A DNA stretch of 64,000 nt. Source: Syngnathus acus (Eukaryota; Chordata; Actinopteri; Syngnathiformes; Syngnathidae). Numbering within the stretch: the stretch's first letter is position 1; each line of letters begins with the position of its first letter. Under the pieces are notes generated by a model. It saw only the letters and a program-made list of their open reading frames with translations. It had not been told where the DNA came from and did not search any database. The position numbers were made by a program, and so were the translations under genes. Shown in pieces: positions 1-10,531 of this stretch. The stretch is from assembly GCF_901709675.1 (NCBI RefSeq), contig NC_051105.1, forward strand, positions 14,768,604-14,832,603, in the 5' to 3' direction.

Positions 1-655
1 ACTGATTCTCATTACATACGACACTGTTATTATGAATAACAGTTTCCATCACTTCACCGCCTGCAGGTCAGATCTATGAAAGATATTTATCTTCTTTTTT
101 TTCTCTAAAGTCCCAATGATCGTCACACACATCTGGGTGTGGTGAAATTTGTCCTCTGCATTTAACCCATCCCCGTGTGATTTTGATCCATCCCCTCGGG
201 GAGCAGTGAGCAGCAGCCGTGCCGCGCTTGGGAATCATTTGGTGATCTAACCCCCCAATTCCAACCCTTTATGCTGAGTGCCAAGCAGGGAAGCAATGGG
301 TCCCATTATTATAGTCTTTGGTATGACCCGGCCGGGGTTTGAACCCACAACTTTCCAGTCTCAGGGCAGACACTCTACCACTAGGGCACTGAGCTAGTCT
401 TATGAGCTTATGAGGCGAAATCACAACACACGGCAAACATTCTGACCAAACACATCATCTTGAAGAATCAGTGAAAGAATACATCTAAATGTAATAAACA
501 AATCAAAACGGCAACACGGTGACGGATATCTGAAAATCAGAGCAGAGCTTTAACTCACAAACACCTGGTGACAGAGGTGAGGAAACGGGAAACACTTAAA
601 GTCGGCCTTAAAAGCTTTAAAAGTTCAGATTAGTCGAAAACAGGTGGTGCATCAA
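1..655. mobile_element. hAT non-autonomous element, internal fragment
   Basis: Apart from a SINE insertion, this matches the internal part of the hAT element at 25211-26532 (around 25440-25785), including the segments from cctgcaggtcagat through aaacaggtggtgcatc. Neither terminus is present in the window. The SINE at 107-397 sits inside it; the sister copy shows the uninterrupted sequence tttatcttatgag. Confidence 0.7.
107..397 (-). repeat. tRNA-derived SINE, copy 1
   Basis: Same family as the complete plus-strand copy at 62494-62805. Reading the minus strand, the tRNA-like head (B box ggttcaaaccc-type) lies near 340-397 and the body runs to the conserved end gacgatcattgggacttt near 107. It is inserted in the hAT fragment. 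Confidence 0.85.
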
Positions 656-669
656 AAACTTGTCTCTGT

Positions 670-1239
670 ACTAGACTTTTGATCCGCAGTTTGTCGATCG
701 GACCAAATTAAGCTCCCTGCGCACTGAGCTCCACTTAAATTTTGGAAAGTCCATTAGGACTTTAAAAATATTTTCTACATTTTAGCGACCGCTCTGTCAC
801 AATTGCGACCAGCGCGGTGCAGTTGCGCGGTCGGCGACGCGGTACGGTCGCGCGTTCGGCGGTGCGCTGCAGTTGCGCGATCGGACAAAATTAAGCTCCC
901 TGCGCACTGAGGTCCATTTAAATTTTGGAAAGTACATCAGGACTTTAAAAATATTTTCTAAATTTCAGCGACGGCTCTGTCACAATAATGCGACCAGCGC
1001 GGTGCAGTTGCGCGGTCGGCGACGCGCTACGGTTGCGCGTTCGGCGGTGCACTGCAGTTGCGCGATCGGTCAAAAATGCGCAAATGAAAAAATGCTTAAA
1101 AAAGGCGTTTTTTTTTATTGGAACAGAGTACATTTTTTTCCTTAATTTGTAATGGGGAAAACATGATTCGGAATTCGAACAATTCACTTCTCGAACAGCC
1201 TTCTGGAACGGATTGTGGTCGAAAACCGAGGCTCCACTG
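670..1239 (+). mobile_element. Tigger-like MITE, 5'-truncated, TA target
   Basis: The right terminus cgaaaaccgaggctccactg is followed by TA (1240-1241) and is the inverted complement of the left end of the copy at 7032-7873 (cagtggagccttggttttcg). The GC-rich interior is made of short motifs such as ttgcgcgatcgg. No coding capacity. The left end is missing. Tigger/pogo assignment is tentative. Confidence 0.65.
705..1075 (+). repeat. Tandem duplication inside the MITE, about 185 bp unit
   Basis: The block beginning aattaagctccctgcgcact occurs at about 705 and again at about 890, each followed by the same attttggaaagt and gcgcggtgcagttgcg segments. The copy at 7032-7873 has this block once (near 7524), so the duplication is specific to this copy. 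Confidence 0.75.
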
Positions 1240-1259
1240 TATATGTTATAGTTATTTGA

Positions 1260-1678
1260 TATACGTATGGTTTGTGTATAGTTATATAGATAGGCCTGTG
1301 GAATAAGTAAAACCACAACTGACGATGAGTCTGACGTCAGCGCCGCATGTACTTCTGGAGTCAGCAGCGGCGTTGTTTATAAGTGAGACGGAGGACAAAG
1401 AAGATTTGATGAATTTAATGATTGTTGAGTGATGTGGTTTGAAGTGGTTATACAAACTTGTTATGCATGTTATAGTTATTTGAATAACGTCAGGCACGTT
1501 CTCAGTTCCTCGTTTGTGTTTATGTAACACAGTTCTTGGTATTGTATTTTGTAAAATAAAGTTCCCCCAAAAATGCGACTTATACTCCGGTGCAACTTAT
1601 GTTTTTTTCTTCTTTATTATGCATTGTACGGCTGGTGCGACTTGTACTCCGGAGCAACTTAAAGTCAGGAAAATACGG
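1260..1678. mobile_element. TA-targeting MITE, 'ATAAGTCGC' family, right half
   Basis: Ends in ggaaaatacgg followed by TA, with subterminal motifs gcgacttatactccgg typical of the family seen complete at its left end at 14137. The internal text shares gatgaatttaatgatt with the copy near 14850. The left end is missing. Confidence 0.5.
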
Positions 1679-2237
1679 TATATGCACGCACGTTTCCTTG
1701 ATTGTTTTGGCACTGACTCCACACCTGCTCTCATATTTGCTCTCCAGCACATCAAGTTTTTATAGTTAGAATCTAATTACATTAATATAATATGTAACAT
1801 ATTTAGTAGTATTTATGAATTAAGGGTTATTTTCATCAACGGATAAGTTTCTTCCCTTCCGTGAGTCGTCACCTTATCGTGGTGGAGGGGTTTGCGTGCC
1901 CCTATGATCCGAGGAGCCATGTTGTCTGGGGCTTCATGGTAGGATCACCCATGGCAAAAGGGTCCTAGGTGAGGGGCCAGGCAAAGCACGGCTCAGAAGA
2001 CCCCTAAGGAAGAATACAATATATGGACCTAGTTTTCCCTCGCCCGGACGCGGGTAACCGGGGCCCCCCTCTGGAGACAGGCCTTGAGGTGGGGCTCGAA
2101 GGCGAGCGCCTAGTGGCCGGGCACAGCCCGAAAAGAAAACGTGGGTCCCCCTTCCCATGGGCTCACCACCTGTAAGAGGGGCCAAAGCGGTCGGGTGCAA
2201 AGCGAGATGGGCGGTGGCCAAAGGCGGTCCGATCCCC

Positions 2238-3178
2238 GGCTGCAGAAGCTGGCTCTTGGGACATGGAATGTCACCTCTCTGGCTGGAAAGGAGCCTGAGC
2301 TGGTGTGTGAGGCAGAAACGTTCCGACTAGACATTGTCGGACTTGCCTCCACACATAGTTTGGGCTCTGGTACAAGCCCTCTCGAGAGGTGTGGACTCTC
2401 TTCCACTCTGGAGTTGCCCACGGTGAGAGGCGTCAAGCAGGTGTGGGCATACTTATTGCCCACATTGGGTGACGGGTCCTGACTCTTGTTTGTGCCTATG
2501 CATCGAACAGCAACTCAGAGTACCCACCCTTTTTGGGGTCCTTAGAAGAAGTGCTGGAGAGCGCTCCCTCTGGGGACTCTTTTGTTCTACTGGGTGACTT
2601 CAATGCTCACGTGGGCAATGACAGTGAGACCTGGAATGGCGTAATTGGGAGGAACGGCCCCCCCGATCTGAACCCGAGCGGTGTTCTATTATTGGACTTC
2701 TGTGCTCGACACGGATTGTCAATAATGAACACCATGTTCAAACATAAGGGTGTCCATGCGTGCACTTGGCACCAGGACACCCTAGGCCGCAGTTCGATGA
2801 TCCACTTTGTAATCATTGGATTTGCGGACGCATGTTTTGGACACTCGGGTGAAGAGAGGGGCGGAGCTGTCAACTGATCACCACCTGGAGTGGGTTGCGC
2901 CGATGGTGGGGGAAGATGCCGGTCCGACCTGGCAGACCCAAACGCTCTGTGAGGGTCTGCTGGGAACGTCTAGCAGAATCCCCTGTCAGGAAGAACTTCA
3001 ACTCCCACCTCCGGCAGAGCTTTTCCCACATCCCGGGGGAGGCGGGGGGCCATTCAGTCAGAGTGGACCATGTTCCGTGCCTCCATTGGTGAGGCAGCAG
3101 ACCGGAGCTGTGGCCGTAAGGTGGTCGGTGCCTGTCGTGGCGGCAATCCCCGAACCCGCTGGTGGACACCGGCGGTAA
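2238..3178 (+). pseudogene. Rex3-like endonuclease domain, frameshifted
   Basis: Contains LALGTWNVTSLAGKEPELV (the start of an APE-type endonuclease), [13 protein letters not shown] (catalytic GDFN), [16 protein letters not shown] and ELSTDHHL (catalytic SDHH-like). The pieces fall in different frames: GTWN at 2141-2482, GDFNAH at 2533-2877, DHHLEW at 2816 onward. This enzyme would nick target DNA to prime reverse transcription; here it cannot be translated as one protein. Confidence 0.85.
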
Positions 3179-3219
3179 GGGATGCCGGCAAGCTCAAGAA
3201 GGAGTCCTATTGAGCCGTT

Positions 3220-4540
3220 TTGGCCTGCGGGACACCAGAGGCAGCTGACAGGTACCGGATGGCCAAGCGGAACACGGCTTCGGCGGTTGCTGAGGTAAAA
3301 ACCCGGGCGTGGGAGGATTTTAGCGAGGCCATGGAGAATGACTTCCGGATGGCTTCGAGGAGATTCTGGTCCACCATCCGGCGTCTCAGGAGGGGGATGC
3401 AGTGCGCCGTCAACACTGTTTACAGTGGAGATGGCGTGCTGCTGACCTCGACTCGAGACGTCTTGAGTCTGCGGGGAGAATACTTTTAAAACCTCCTCAA
3501 TTCCACTGACACACCTTCCATTGTGGAAGCAGGGCCTGGAGACTCTGAGGTGGACTCTCCAATCTCTGGGGTCGAAGTCACTGAGGTAGTTAAAAAACTC
3601 CTCGGAGTGGATGCGATCCACCCGGAGTTTTCAAAGGCTCTGGATGTTGTGGGGCTGTCCTGGTTCACATGCCTCTGCAACATCGCGTGGACATCAGGGA
3701 CGGTACCTCTGGATTGACAGGCTGGGGTGGTGGTTCCCCTCTTGAAGAAGGGAGACCGGAGGGTGTTTTCCAACTACAGAGGAATCACACTCCTCAGCCT
3801 CCCTGGTAAGGTCTATTCAGGGGTGCTGGAGAGGAGGGTCCGTCGGGAGGTCAAACCTCGGATTCAGGAGGAGCAGTGTAGTTTTCGTCCTGGCCGTGGA
3901 ACAGTGGACCAGCTCTACACCTTCGACAGCATCCTCGAGGGGGCATGGGAGTTTGCTCAACCAGTCCACATGTGTTTTGTGGACTTGGAGAAGGCATTTG
4001 ACTGTGTCCCTCGGGAAGTTCTGTGGAGGGTGCTTTGGGAGTACAGGCTGCCGAGCCAAATGATAAGGGCGGTTCGGTCCCTGTATCACCTATGTCAGAG
4101 TTTGGTCCGCATTTCCGGCAGTAAGTCGCATTCGTTCTCAGTGAGGGTTGGACTCCGCCAAGGCTGCCCTTTGTCACTGATTCTGTTCATAACTTTTATG
4201 GACAGAATTTCTAGGCGCAGCCGAGGCGTTGTCCGGTTTGGGGACCTCAGCATTGCGTCTTTTTGCAGACGACGTTGTGCTGTTGGCTTCTTCAAGCCGT
4301 GATCTACAGCTCTCACTGGAGCGGTTCGCAGCCGAGTGTGAAGCGGTCGGGATGAGGGTCAGCACCTCCAAATCCGAGTCCATGGTCCTCGGTCGGAATA
4401 GGGTGAAATGCCCTCTCCGGATCGGGGATGAGCTATGGGTCGTGACCGAAATAACGAGATCCAGGATACAAGCGGCCGAAATGAGTTTCCTCCGCAGGGT
4501 GTCCGGCTCTCCCTTAGAGATAAGGTGAGAAGGTCGGTCA
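3220..4540 (+). pseudogene. Rex3-like reverse transcriptase, frameshifted and internally deleted
   Basis: The RT landmarks appear in order: NYRGITLLSLPGK, EEQCSFRPGRGTVDQLY, CFVDLEKAFDCVPREVLW, VGLRQGCPLS and LFADDVVLLASSS with the catalytic Asp pair. After VKCPLRIG the sequence jumps directly to DELWVVTE, omitting the connecting region. At least three reading frames are needed. Downstream, the C-terminal RIERSQMRW-type region near 4560-4700 remains as scattered codons. Confidence 0.85.
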
Positions 4541-4820
4541 TCCGGTAGAGACTCCTCCACATTGAGAGGAGCCAGATGAGGTGGCTCGGGCATCATTAGG
4601 ATGCCTCCTGGATGCCTCCCTGGGGAGGTGTTCCAGGCATGTCCCACCGGTAGGAGACCCGGTGGACTACCCAGGACGTGCGAGAGAGACTATGTCTCAG
4701 CTGGCCTGGGAACGTCTTGGGATCCCCCGGGATGAGCTGGATGAAGTGGCTGGGTAGAGGGAAGTCTGGGAGTCCCTCCTAAAGCTGCTGCCCCCGCAAC
4801 CCGACCCCAGATAAGCGGAA

Positions 4821-4874
4821 GATGGATGGATGGATGGATGGATGGATGGATGGATGCATGGATGGATGGATGGA
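4821..4874 (+). repeat. (GGAT)n LINE tail
   Basis: About thirteen GGAT units with one ggatgcat interruption at about 4854, directly after cccagataagcggaag. This is the 3' tail of the Rex3-like LINE. Confidence 0.9.
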
Positions 4875-5045
4875 TACATTTCTTATTAAGTGAAGAAGGA
4901 GCTAAGACAAAAGACAAAGTCCTCGATTTACCAGTCGAACTATACTCCAGGGATGAGAATGGCAAATCTGTAAAAACACTGAAAAGTAGCCGGGGGTCTG
5001 GGGGCCGACCGGGGGTCCGGGGGGAGGCGATTATATATGTATGTA

Positions 5046-5394
5046 CTGGACTGACTCAGAAAATTAGAATATTGTGATAAAGTTCTTTATTTTCTGTAAA
5101 ACAATACAAAAAAAAAAAAAATGTCGTACATTCTGGATTCATTACAAATCAACTGAAATATTGCAAGCCTTTTATTATTTTATTATTGCTGGAAATATTC
5201 AAATTTTTTGAGATAGGATTTTTAAGTTTTCTTAAACTGTAAGCCACAATCAGCAATATTAAAATAATAAAAGGCTTGCAATATTTCAGTTGATTTGTAA
5301 TGAATCCAGAATGCATGACATTTTTGTTTTTTTAATTGCATTACAGAAAATAAAGAACTTTATCACAATATTCTAATTTTCTGAGACAGTCCTG
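5046..5394. mobile_element. Tc1-type MITE derived from the 37504-39063 family
   Basis: Both ends carry the family terminus cagaaaattagaatattg and its complement; the middle retains aaggcttgcaatatttcag, also present in the transposase-bearing copy at 37504-39063. It is 349 bp with no ORF: an internal-deletion derivative. The left flank ends in TA; the right one appears decayed. Confidence 0.85.
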
Positions 5395-5408
5395 TGTTTG
5401 TCTATATA

Positions 5409-7025
5409 CAGTGCCTTGCGAAAGTATTCGGCCCCCTTGAACCTTTCAACATTTCGCGACATTTCAGGCTTCAAAAATAGATATAAAAGTTTAATTTTTT
5501 GTCAAGATTCAACAAGTGGGACACAATCGTGAAGTGGAACAAAATTTATTGGATAATTTAAACTTTTTTAACAAATAAAAAACTGAAAAGTGGGGCGTGC
5601 AATATTATTCGGCCCCCTTGCGCTAATACTTTGTAGCGCCACCTTTTGCTGCAATTACAGCTGCAAGTCGCTTGGGGTATGTCTCTATCAGTTTTGCACA
5701 TCGAGAGGCTGGAATTCTTGCCCATTCTTCCTTGCAAAACAGCTCGAGCTCAGTGAGGTTGGATGGAGAGCGTTTGTGAACAGCAGTCTTCAGCTCTTTC
5801 CACAGATTCTCGATTGGATTCAGGTCTGGACTTTGACTTGGCCATTCTAACATCTGGATACGTCTATTTGTGAACCATTCCATTGTAGATTTGGCTTTAT
5901 GTTTTCGATCATTGTCCTGTTGGAAGATAAATCTCCGTCCCAGTCGCAGGTCTTTTGCAGACTCCAACAGGTTTTCTTCCAGAATGGTCCTGTATTTGGC
6001 TCCATCCATCTTCCCATCAATTTTAGCCATCTTCCCTGTCCCTGCTGAAGAAAAGCAGGCCCAAACCATGATGCTGCCACCACCATGTTTGACAGTGGGG
6101 ATGGTGTGTTCAGGGTGATGAGCTGTGTTGCTTTTACGCCAAACATATCGTTTTGCATTGTGGCCAAAACGTTCGATTTTGGTTTCATCTGACCAGAGCA
6201 CCTTCTTCCACATGTTTGGTGTGTCTCCCAGGTGGCTTGTGGCAAACCTTAAACGAGACTTTTTATGGATATCTTTGAGAAATGGCTTTCTTCTTGCCAC
6301 TCTTCCATAAAGGCCAGATTTGTGCAGTGCACGACTGTTTGTTGTCCTATGGACAGACTCTCCCACCTCAGCTGTAGTTATCTGCAGTTCATCCAGAGTG
6401 ATCATGGGCCTCTTGGCTGCATCTCTGATCAGTCTTCTCCTTGTTTGAGATGAAAGTTTGGAGGGACGGCCGGGTCTTGGTAGATTTGCAGTGGTCTGAT
6501 ACTCCTTCCATTTCAATATAATTGCTTTGCACAGTGCTCCTTGAGATGTTTAAAGCTTGGGAAATCTTTTTGTCTCCAAATCCGGCTTTAAACTTCTCCA
6601 CAACAGTATCTCGGAACTGCCTGGTGTGTTCCTTTGTCTTCATGGTTCTCTCTGCGCTTTAAACAGAACCCTGAGACTATCAAAGAGCAGGTGCATTTAT
6701 ACGGAGACTTGATTACACACAGGTGCATTCTATTTATCATCATCAGTCATTTAGGATCATTCAAAGATCCTCACTGAACTTCTGGAGTGAGTTTGCTGCA
6801 CTGAAAGTAAAGGGGACGAATAATATTGCACGCCCCACTTTTCAGTTTTTTATTTATTAAAAAAAGTTTAAATTATCCAATAAATTTCGTTCCACTTCAC
6901 GATTGTGTCCCACTTGTTGTTGATTCTTGACAACAAATTAAAATTTTATATCTTTATGTTTGAAGCCTGAAATGTGGCGAAATGTTGAAAGTTTCAAGGG
7001 GGCTGAATACTTTCGCAAGGCACTG
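5409..7025 (-). mobile_element. Tc1-like transposon, one frameshift
   Basis: Terminal inverted repeats begin cagtgccttgcgaaag and end with the complement; TA flanks both sides (5407-5408 and 7026-7027). Length is 1617 bp, normal for Tc1. The minus strand encodes the transposase. Confidence 0.93.
5623..6643 (-). pseudogene. Tc1 transposase (DD34E), one frameshift
   Basis: An N-terminal helix-turn-helix segment (starting MKTKEHTRQFRDTVV, with ISQALNISRSTVQ) lies in one frame at 6643-6389, and the rest, 297 residues, in another at 6516-5623. The catalytic triad is visible: LWSDETK, FQQDND and [11 protein letters not shown], with the usual 34-residue spacing. It ends at KGGATKY. The single frame change around 6510-6530 is the only obvious lesion. 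The enzyme would cut and paste the element at TA sites. Confidence 0.9.
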
Positions 7026-7031
7026 TATATA

Positions 7032-7873
7032 CAGTGGAGCCTTGGTTTTCGAACACAATCCAGTCCAGAAGTCTGTTCGATAAGTGAATCGTTCGAATTC
7101 CGAATCATATTTTCCCATTACAAGTAATGGAAAGAAAATTAATCCGTTCCAAGCCCCCCAAAAAACGACTTTAAGTATTTTTTCATTTGCGCATTTTTGT
7201 CCAATCGGGCAACTGCAGCGCACCGCCTAACACACAACCGTAGCGCGTCGCCGATACACAGCTTCAGTTCTCGAACAAGATTCGGAGGTCGAACCTCGCG
7301 AGATGAGCTGAAAGGACCCAAGAAAACCCGACCGCGCGGCCCAGATGCCAACTGACTCCGTTCGTTATTGTATTTTCGTTACTTTGAGGATTGTATTAAC
7401 CTCTAACTATGCCTCCAAGAAAAGCAAGTGGGAGCAGTAAAGCCATCCTAAAACACAAAGATGCTCGCTCTTAAAGCAATGCGACTGAACGCCCGGTGCG
7501 CTGCCGTTGCGCGATCGAACCAAATTAAGCTCCCTGCGCACTGTCCACTTACATTTTGGAAAGTACATCAGGACTTTAAAAATATTTTCTAAATTTCAGC
7601 GACGGCTCTGTCACAATAATGCGACCAGCGCGGTGCAGTTGCGCGGTCGGCGGCACGCTACGGTTGCTCGTTCGGCGGTGCGCTGGAGTTGCGCGATCGG
7701 ACAAAAATGCGCAAATGAAAAAATGCTTAAAAAAGGTGGGGTTTTTTAAGTCTTGGAAGGGATTAAATTTTTTTCCATCATTTGTAATGGGAAAAATAGA
7801 TTCGGAATTCGACCGATTCACTTCTCGAATCACCTTCTGGAACGGATTGTGGTCGAAAACCGAGGTTTGACTG
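7032..7873. mobile_element. Tigger-like MITE, both ends present
   Basis: Left end cagtggagccttggttttcg (after TA at 7030-7031); right end cgaaaaccgaggtttgactg. The GC-rich centre shares gcgcggtgcagttgcgcgg with the copy at 670-1239. It starts four bases after the TA flank of the Tc1 copy at 5409-7025, so two TA-targeting elements stand side by side. Confidence 0.75.
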
Positions 7874-8009
7874 TGTGTATATATATATGTGTCGTGCGGT
7901 GAGGTTCATGACTGGGGAGGCAATGACGTCATCCCCCCCTCCTTCAGTAAAATTTGTTCGACACCTAACCGTGTCACAAAAAAGGTTGGGGAACGCTGCT
8001 CTAGAGTGT

Positions 8010-8200
8010 CAAGTAACATGGTGTATGGGGAATACAGATGCTGCAAAATGTGAGTACTGGATTGTTCCCAGGAATAAATCGGCATAGCTGAAATTCCAAA
8101 TTTTAGCAGCAGGTGGTGCAAAATGTGAGTAGAGAATTATTGGGTAAATTGGCATTGCTGAAATTCCAAATCTTTCCAAGAGATGGTGCGAAACCTTTAC
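8010..8200. repeat. Imperfect tandem repeat, about 70 bp, 2-3 units
   Basis: Units share tgcaaaatgtgagta, a central segment with wobble, and gctgaaattccaaat followed by ggtgg/gatggtgc. Seen at about 8040, 8110 and, partially, 8180. No function apparent. Confidence 0.6.
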
Positions 8201-8420
8201 ATGAGACCAGAAGGGGCAGTCGAGCAAAACAAGCTGAACTAGCAAACATATGGATAAATAGAATAGCACGGGGTCGGTTCTGAGTCACACATGGAAGCAC
8301 AAATGTTTGGATTTTGATTTCATTTCTTTGCTTGGCTACATATATTCAGTAACAGCTTAAAGCAATATTATCACATAATTGTACCAAGGTGCCCACTACC
8401 ATTAGCTACTATGGTGGTGT

Positions 8421-8630
8421 GTTAAGAAATTTTCAAAAAGGTTGAGGTACATGTTTTGAGATGTTTTAATAAGAAATATTCAAAAAGGTTGATTCAAATG
8501 TTTTGAGATGTTTTAATCAGTAAGAAATATTCATTAAGGTTGATTCAAATGTTTTGAGATGTTTTAATTCAATAAGAAATATTCAAAAAGGTTGATTCAA
8601 ATGTTTTGAGATGTTTTAATCAGTATAGTC
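8421..8630. repeat. AT-rich tandem repeat, four units of 47-52 bp
   Basis: gttttgagatgttttaat starts at about 8453, 8500, 8551 and 8603, each preceded by aagaaatattcaaaaaggtt (or a close variant). The last two units are the best match to each other. Confidence 0.85.
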
Positions 8631-8916
8631 AAGGATTCATGATTTTATGTTTTATTGACATGTAACATTGAAGTTTTATTTTCATGAAAAGTGTTTTGAA
8701 TGATTTAAAAGGAAAGGGGGGCTCACCGGGGTGTTGGCTGTATTTTTGGTGGAAAATAGTTCATGGGAAAAATGAAAGAGCGGAAACAGCTGCCAGGGTG
8801 GCAGCAGGCTTGCGCAATGTGGGGAAAACCTGTATTGAGCAATCCAAAGCAAGGACGCTGAACCAGCAGTGGTTCCCAGCTGAGAGGCAGAAGGGGATTG
8901 CGCAACCCTCACTGGC
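8631..8916. other. Unassigned stretch
   Basis: No coding, RNA or repeat feature recognised. The ORF reading into the L2 fragment here starts in non-homologous sequence; the homology begins at KKAQRRLYFL. Confidence 0.4.
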
Positions 8917-8918
8917 GA

Positions 8919-9331
8919 AGAAAGCTCAGCGGCGCCTGTACTTCCTGCGGAAACTCAGGCGAGCAAGTGCTCCTCCGGCGGTCATGACTACATTCTACCG
9001 TGGCACCATTGAGAGCGTCCTCTCCAATTGTATCGCTGTTTGGGGTGGTAGCTGCACTGAATACAAAATGAAGGCCCTGCAGCGCATAGTGAACACGGCT
9101 GGTAAGATTATTGGCGCTTCACTCCCCTCCCTGAAGGACATTTACACCTCCCATCTCACCCGCAAGGCGACCACGATTGTGAGTGATGTGAGTCACCCCG
9201 CTCACTCTTTGTTTGATCTTCTGCCCTCTGGGAAGAGGTACAGGAGCCTGCGCTCCCGCACCACCAGACTCACCAACAGCTTCATACTCCAGGCTGTTAG
9301 GATCCTGAACTCTCTCCCCCCTTCTGCGTAG
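8919..9331 (+). pseudogene. L2 reverse transcriptase, C-terminal 137 codons
   Basis: Reads KKAQRRLYFLRKLRRASAPP, then TIESVLSNCIAVWGG, LQRIVNTAGKIIGASLPSL, HPAHSLFDLLPSGKRYRSL and the final RILNSLPPSA. This is the region after the polymerase core in L2/CR1 LINEs. It is open but 5'-truncated, so it cannot support retrotransposition. Confidence 0.88.
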
Positions 9332-9513
9332 CGTCCTGTACTTTTGCGCTATATTCTCACTGTCTGCTGTATGCACACTTGCTCCATTTTTGCTCCTTTT
9401 ATTTTATTATTTATTGTTATTTGCTTATTTATTATTTATTCCTCACTCTTATTTATTCATTGTTTTTGCCTTCTTGTTTTTATTTTTTGTGTTGTTTACT
9501 TGTATGTATATTG

Positions 9514-10073
9514 TAGGGGTGTAACGATTCATCGATACACATCGATTAATCGATATAATGCTCTACGATTTGTTGGCATCGATGCTAAACGTAAACATCG
9601 ATCTATATCGCCCGTTTTTGACCTCGGACATTAGACGCGACTTTATTTTGAAATCCAGTTCATTGTTGCTTGCTTCCTCTTTCCGGGAGCAGTGCGCGGC
9701 GTGTTGTGTTGTGAGCAGAGCAGGCACGTGAAAGGGGAGCCGACAACTACGCGGCTCCTGGGCTGGTGCTATGGCGAGTGTCCAAGAAGACGAGGAAATT
9801 ATAGGAATTTGATAAAGTTCAGTGTTAAAATAAGCACTTTGTATACTACAATACTCTTGTAATTTCCTAAATAAAGAGTTTGCAGTACCTTGTTGATTTT
9901 GCGTATGAATTGTTATAAATCAGGATATTGTTCTATATCGATCGTGGAGCACTATATCGTGATGTATCGTGAATGAATCACAGCAGGCTTTAAGATATCG
10001 GCAAATATCGTATCGTGTTTCTTTGTATCGATATGATATCGTATCGTGACAAAACCCGCGATTTACACCCCTA
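9514..10073. mobile_element. hAT MITE in the L2 3' UTR
   Basis: Terminal repeats TAGGGGTGTAA and TTACACCCCTA with a perfect 8 bp target duplication, gtatattg (9506-9513 and 10074-10081). Same family as 40671-41440, but lacking that copy's internal 210 bp, including most of its short BED-like ORF. Confidence 0.93.
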
Positions 10074-10181
10074 GTATATTGTGTACTATGTCTTGTCACC
10101 GTGGGATAGTGGGAACGTAATTTCGATCTCTTTGTGTGTCTTGGCATGTGAAGAAATTGACAATAAAGCAGACTTTGACTT

Positions 10182-10531
10182 TGAGATCAACTGAGATTGT
10201 GCAATCCTATGCTATGCGAAGTATAGATGCCAGTAAGAGGGGGGGGGCAGAGAGGCCTATAAAAAAGCCACCGCAGACAACTGCGGGGCTTCTCTCTCCC
10301 AAAGAGCATTAATACGTGAAGAAGCCCGCAAGAGTTCCAAGACTCTTTCCAGCCTCAGAAATCTTAGCGTAAGACCCAAGATCGCTTGCTTGGATTAACT
10401 TGGATTTACTCAAAGAATTGGACTTGACGACATTTCACAAGGAACTAGGTGAGGGGAACAGATTTTTCCATGTTTAAGCCGGGGGAAGGACAGCCGTGGG
10501 GGTGAACGCCGGTCCCCTCGAGGCCAACCTA
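10182..10531 (+). other. Unassigned, promoter/LTR-like sequence
   Basis: A G-run, then gaggcctataaaaaagcc (TATA-like, near 10255), a GC hairpin around cgcagacaactgcgg, and a pyrimidine-rich stretch. This arrangement recalls the U3/R part of an LTR, but no boundary, primer site or coding partner was found. It is cut by the Tc1 at 10532. Confidence 0.3.

Larger units (their letters stand above)
1862..4874 (+). mobile_element. RTE-clade LINE (Rex3-like), nearly full length, dead
   Basis: Starts with a 5' UTR (gagtcgtcaccttatcgtgg), encodes an apurinic endonuclease then a reverse transcriptase, and ends in a (GGAT)n tail at 4821-4874. The coding frame is broken by several frameshifts and stops, and about 70 codons are missing near 4425-4435, just after the FADD block. 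RTE/Rex3 assignment rests on the EN-RT order with no ORF1 and on the tetranucleotide tail. Two more fragmentary copies lie at 21925-22160 and 27998-32160. Confidence 0.85.
8917..10181 (+). mobile_element. L2-clade LINE, 3' end
   Basis: 5'-truncated copy: RT C-terminus (to 9331), 3' UTR, and a tail gcagactttgactttgag at 10160-10180. The 3' UTR is split by the hAT MITE at 9514-10073; removing the MITE and one copy of its 8 bp duplication restores a continuous UTR. Confidence 0.85.

Noticed and set aside
4690-4965. Minus-strand ORF with repeated HPSI units
   Set aside because: It is a translation of the (GGAT)n LINE tail; no protein family.
7890-8005. hAT-like end around ggttggggaacgctg
   Set aside because: Suggestive, but no second terminus or target duplication was found.
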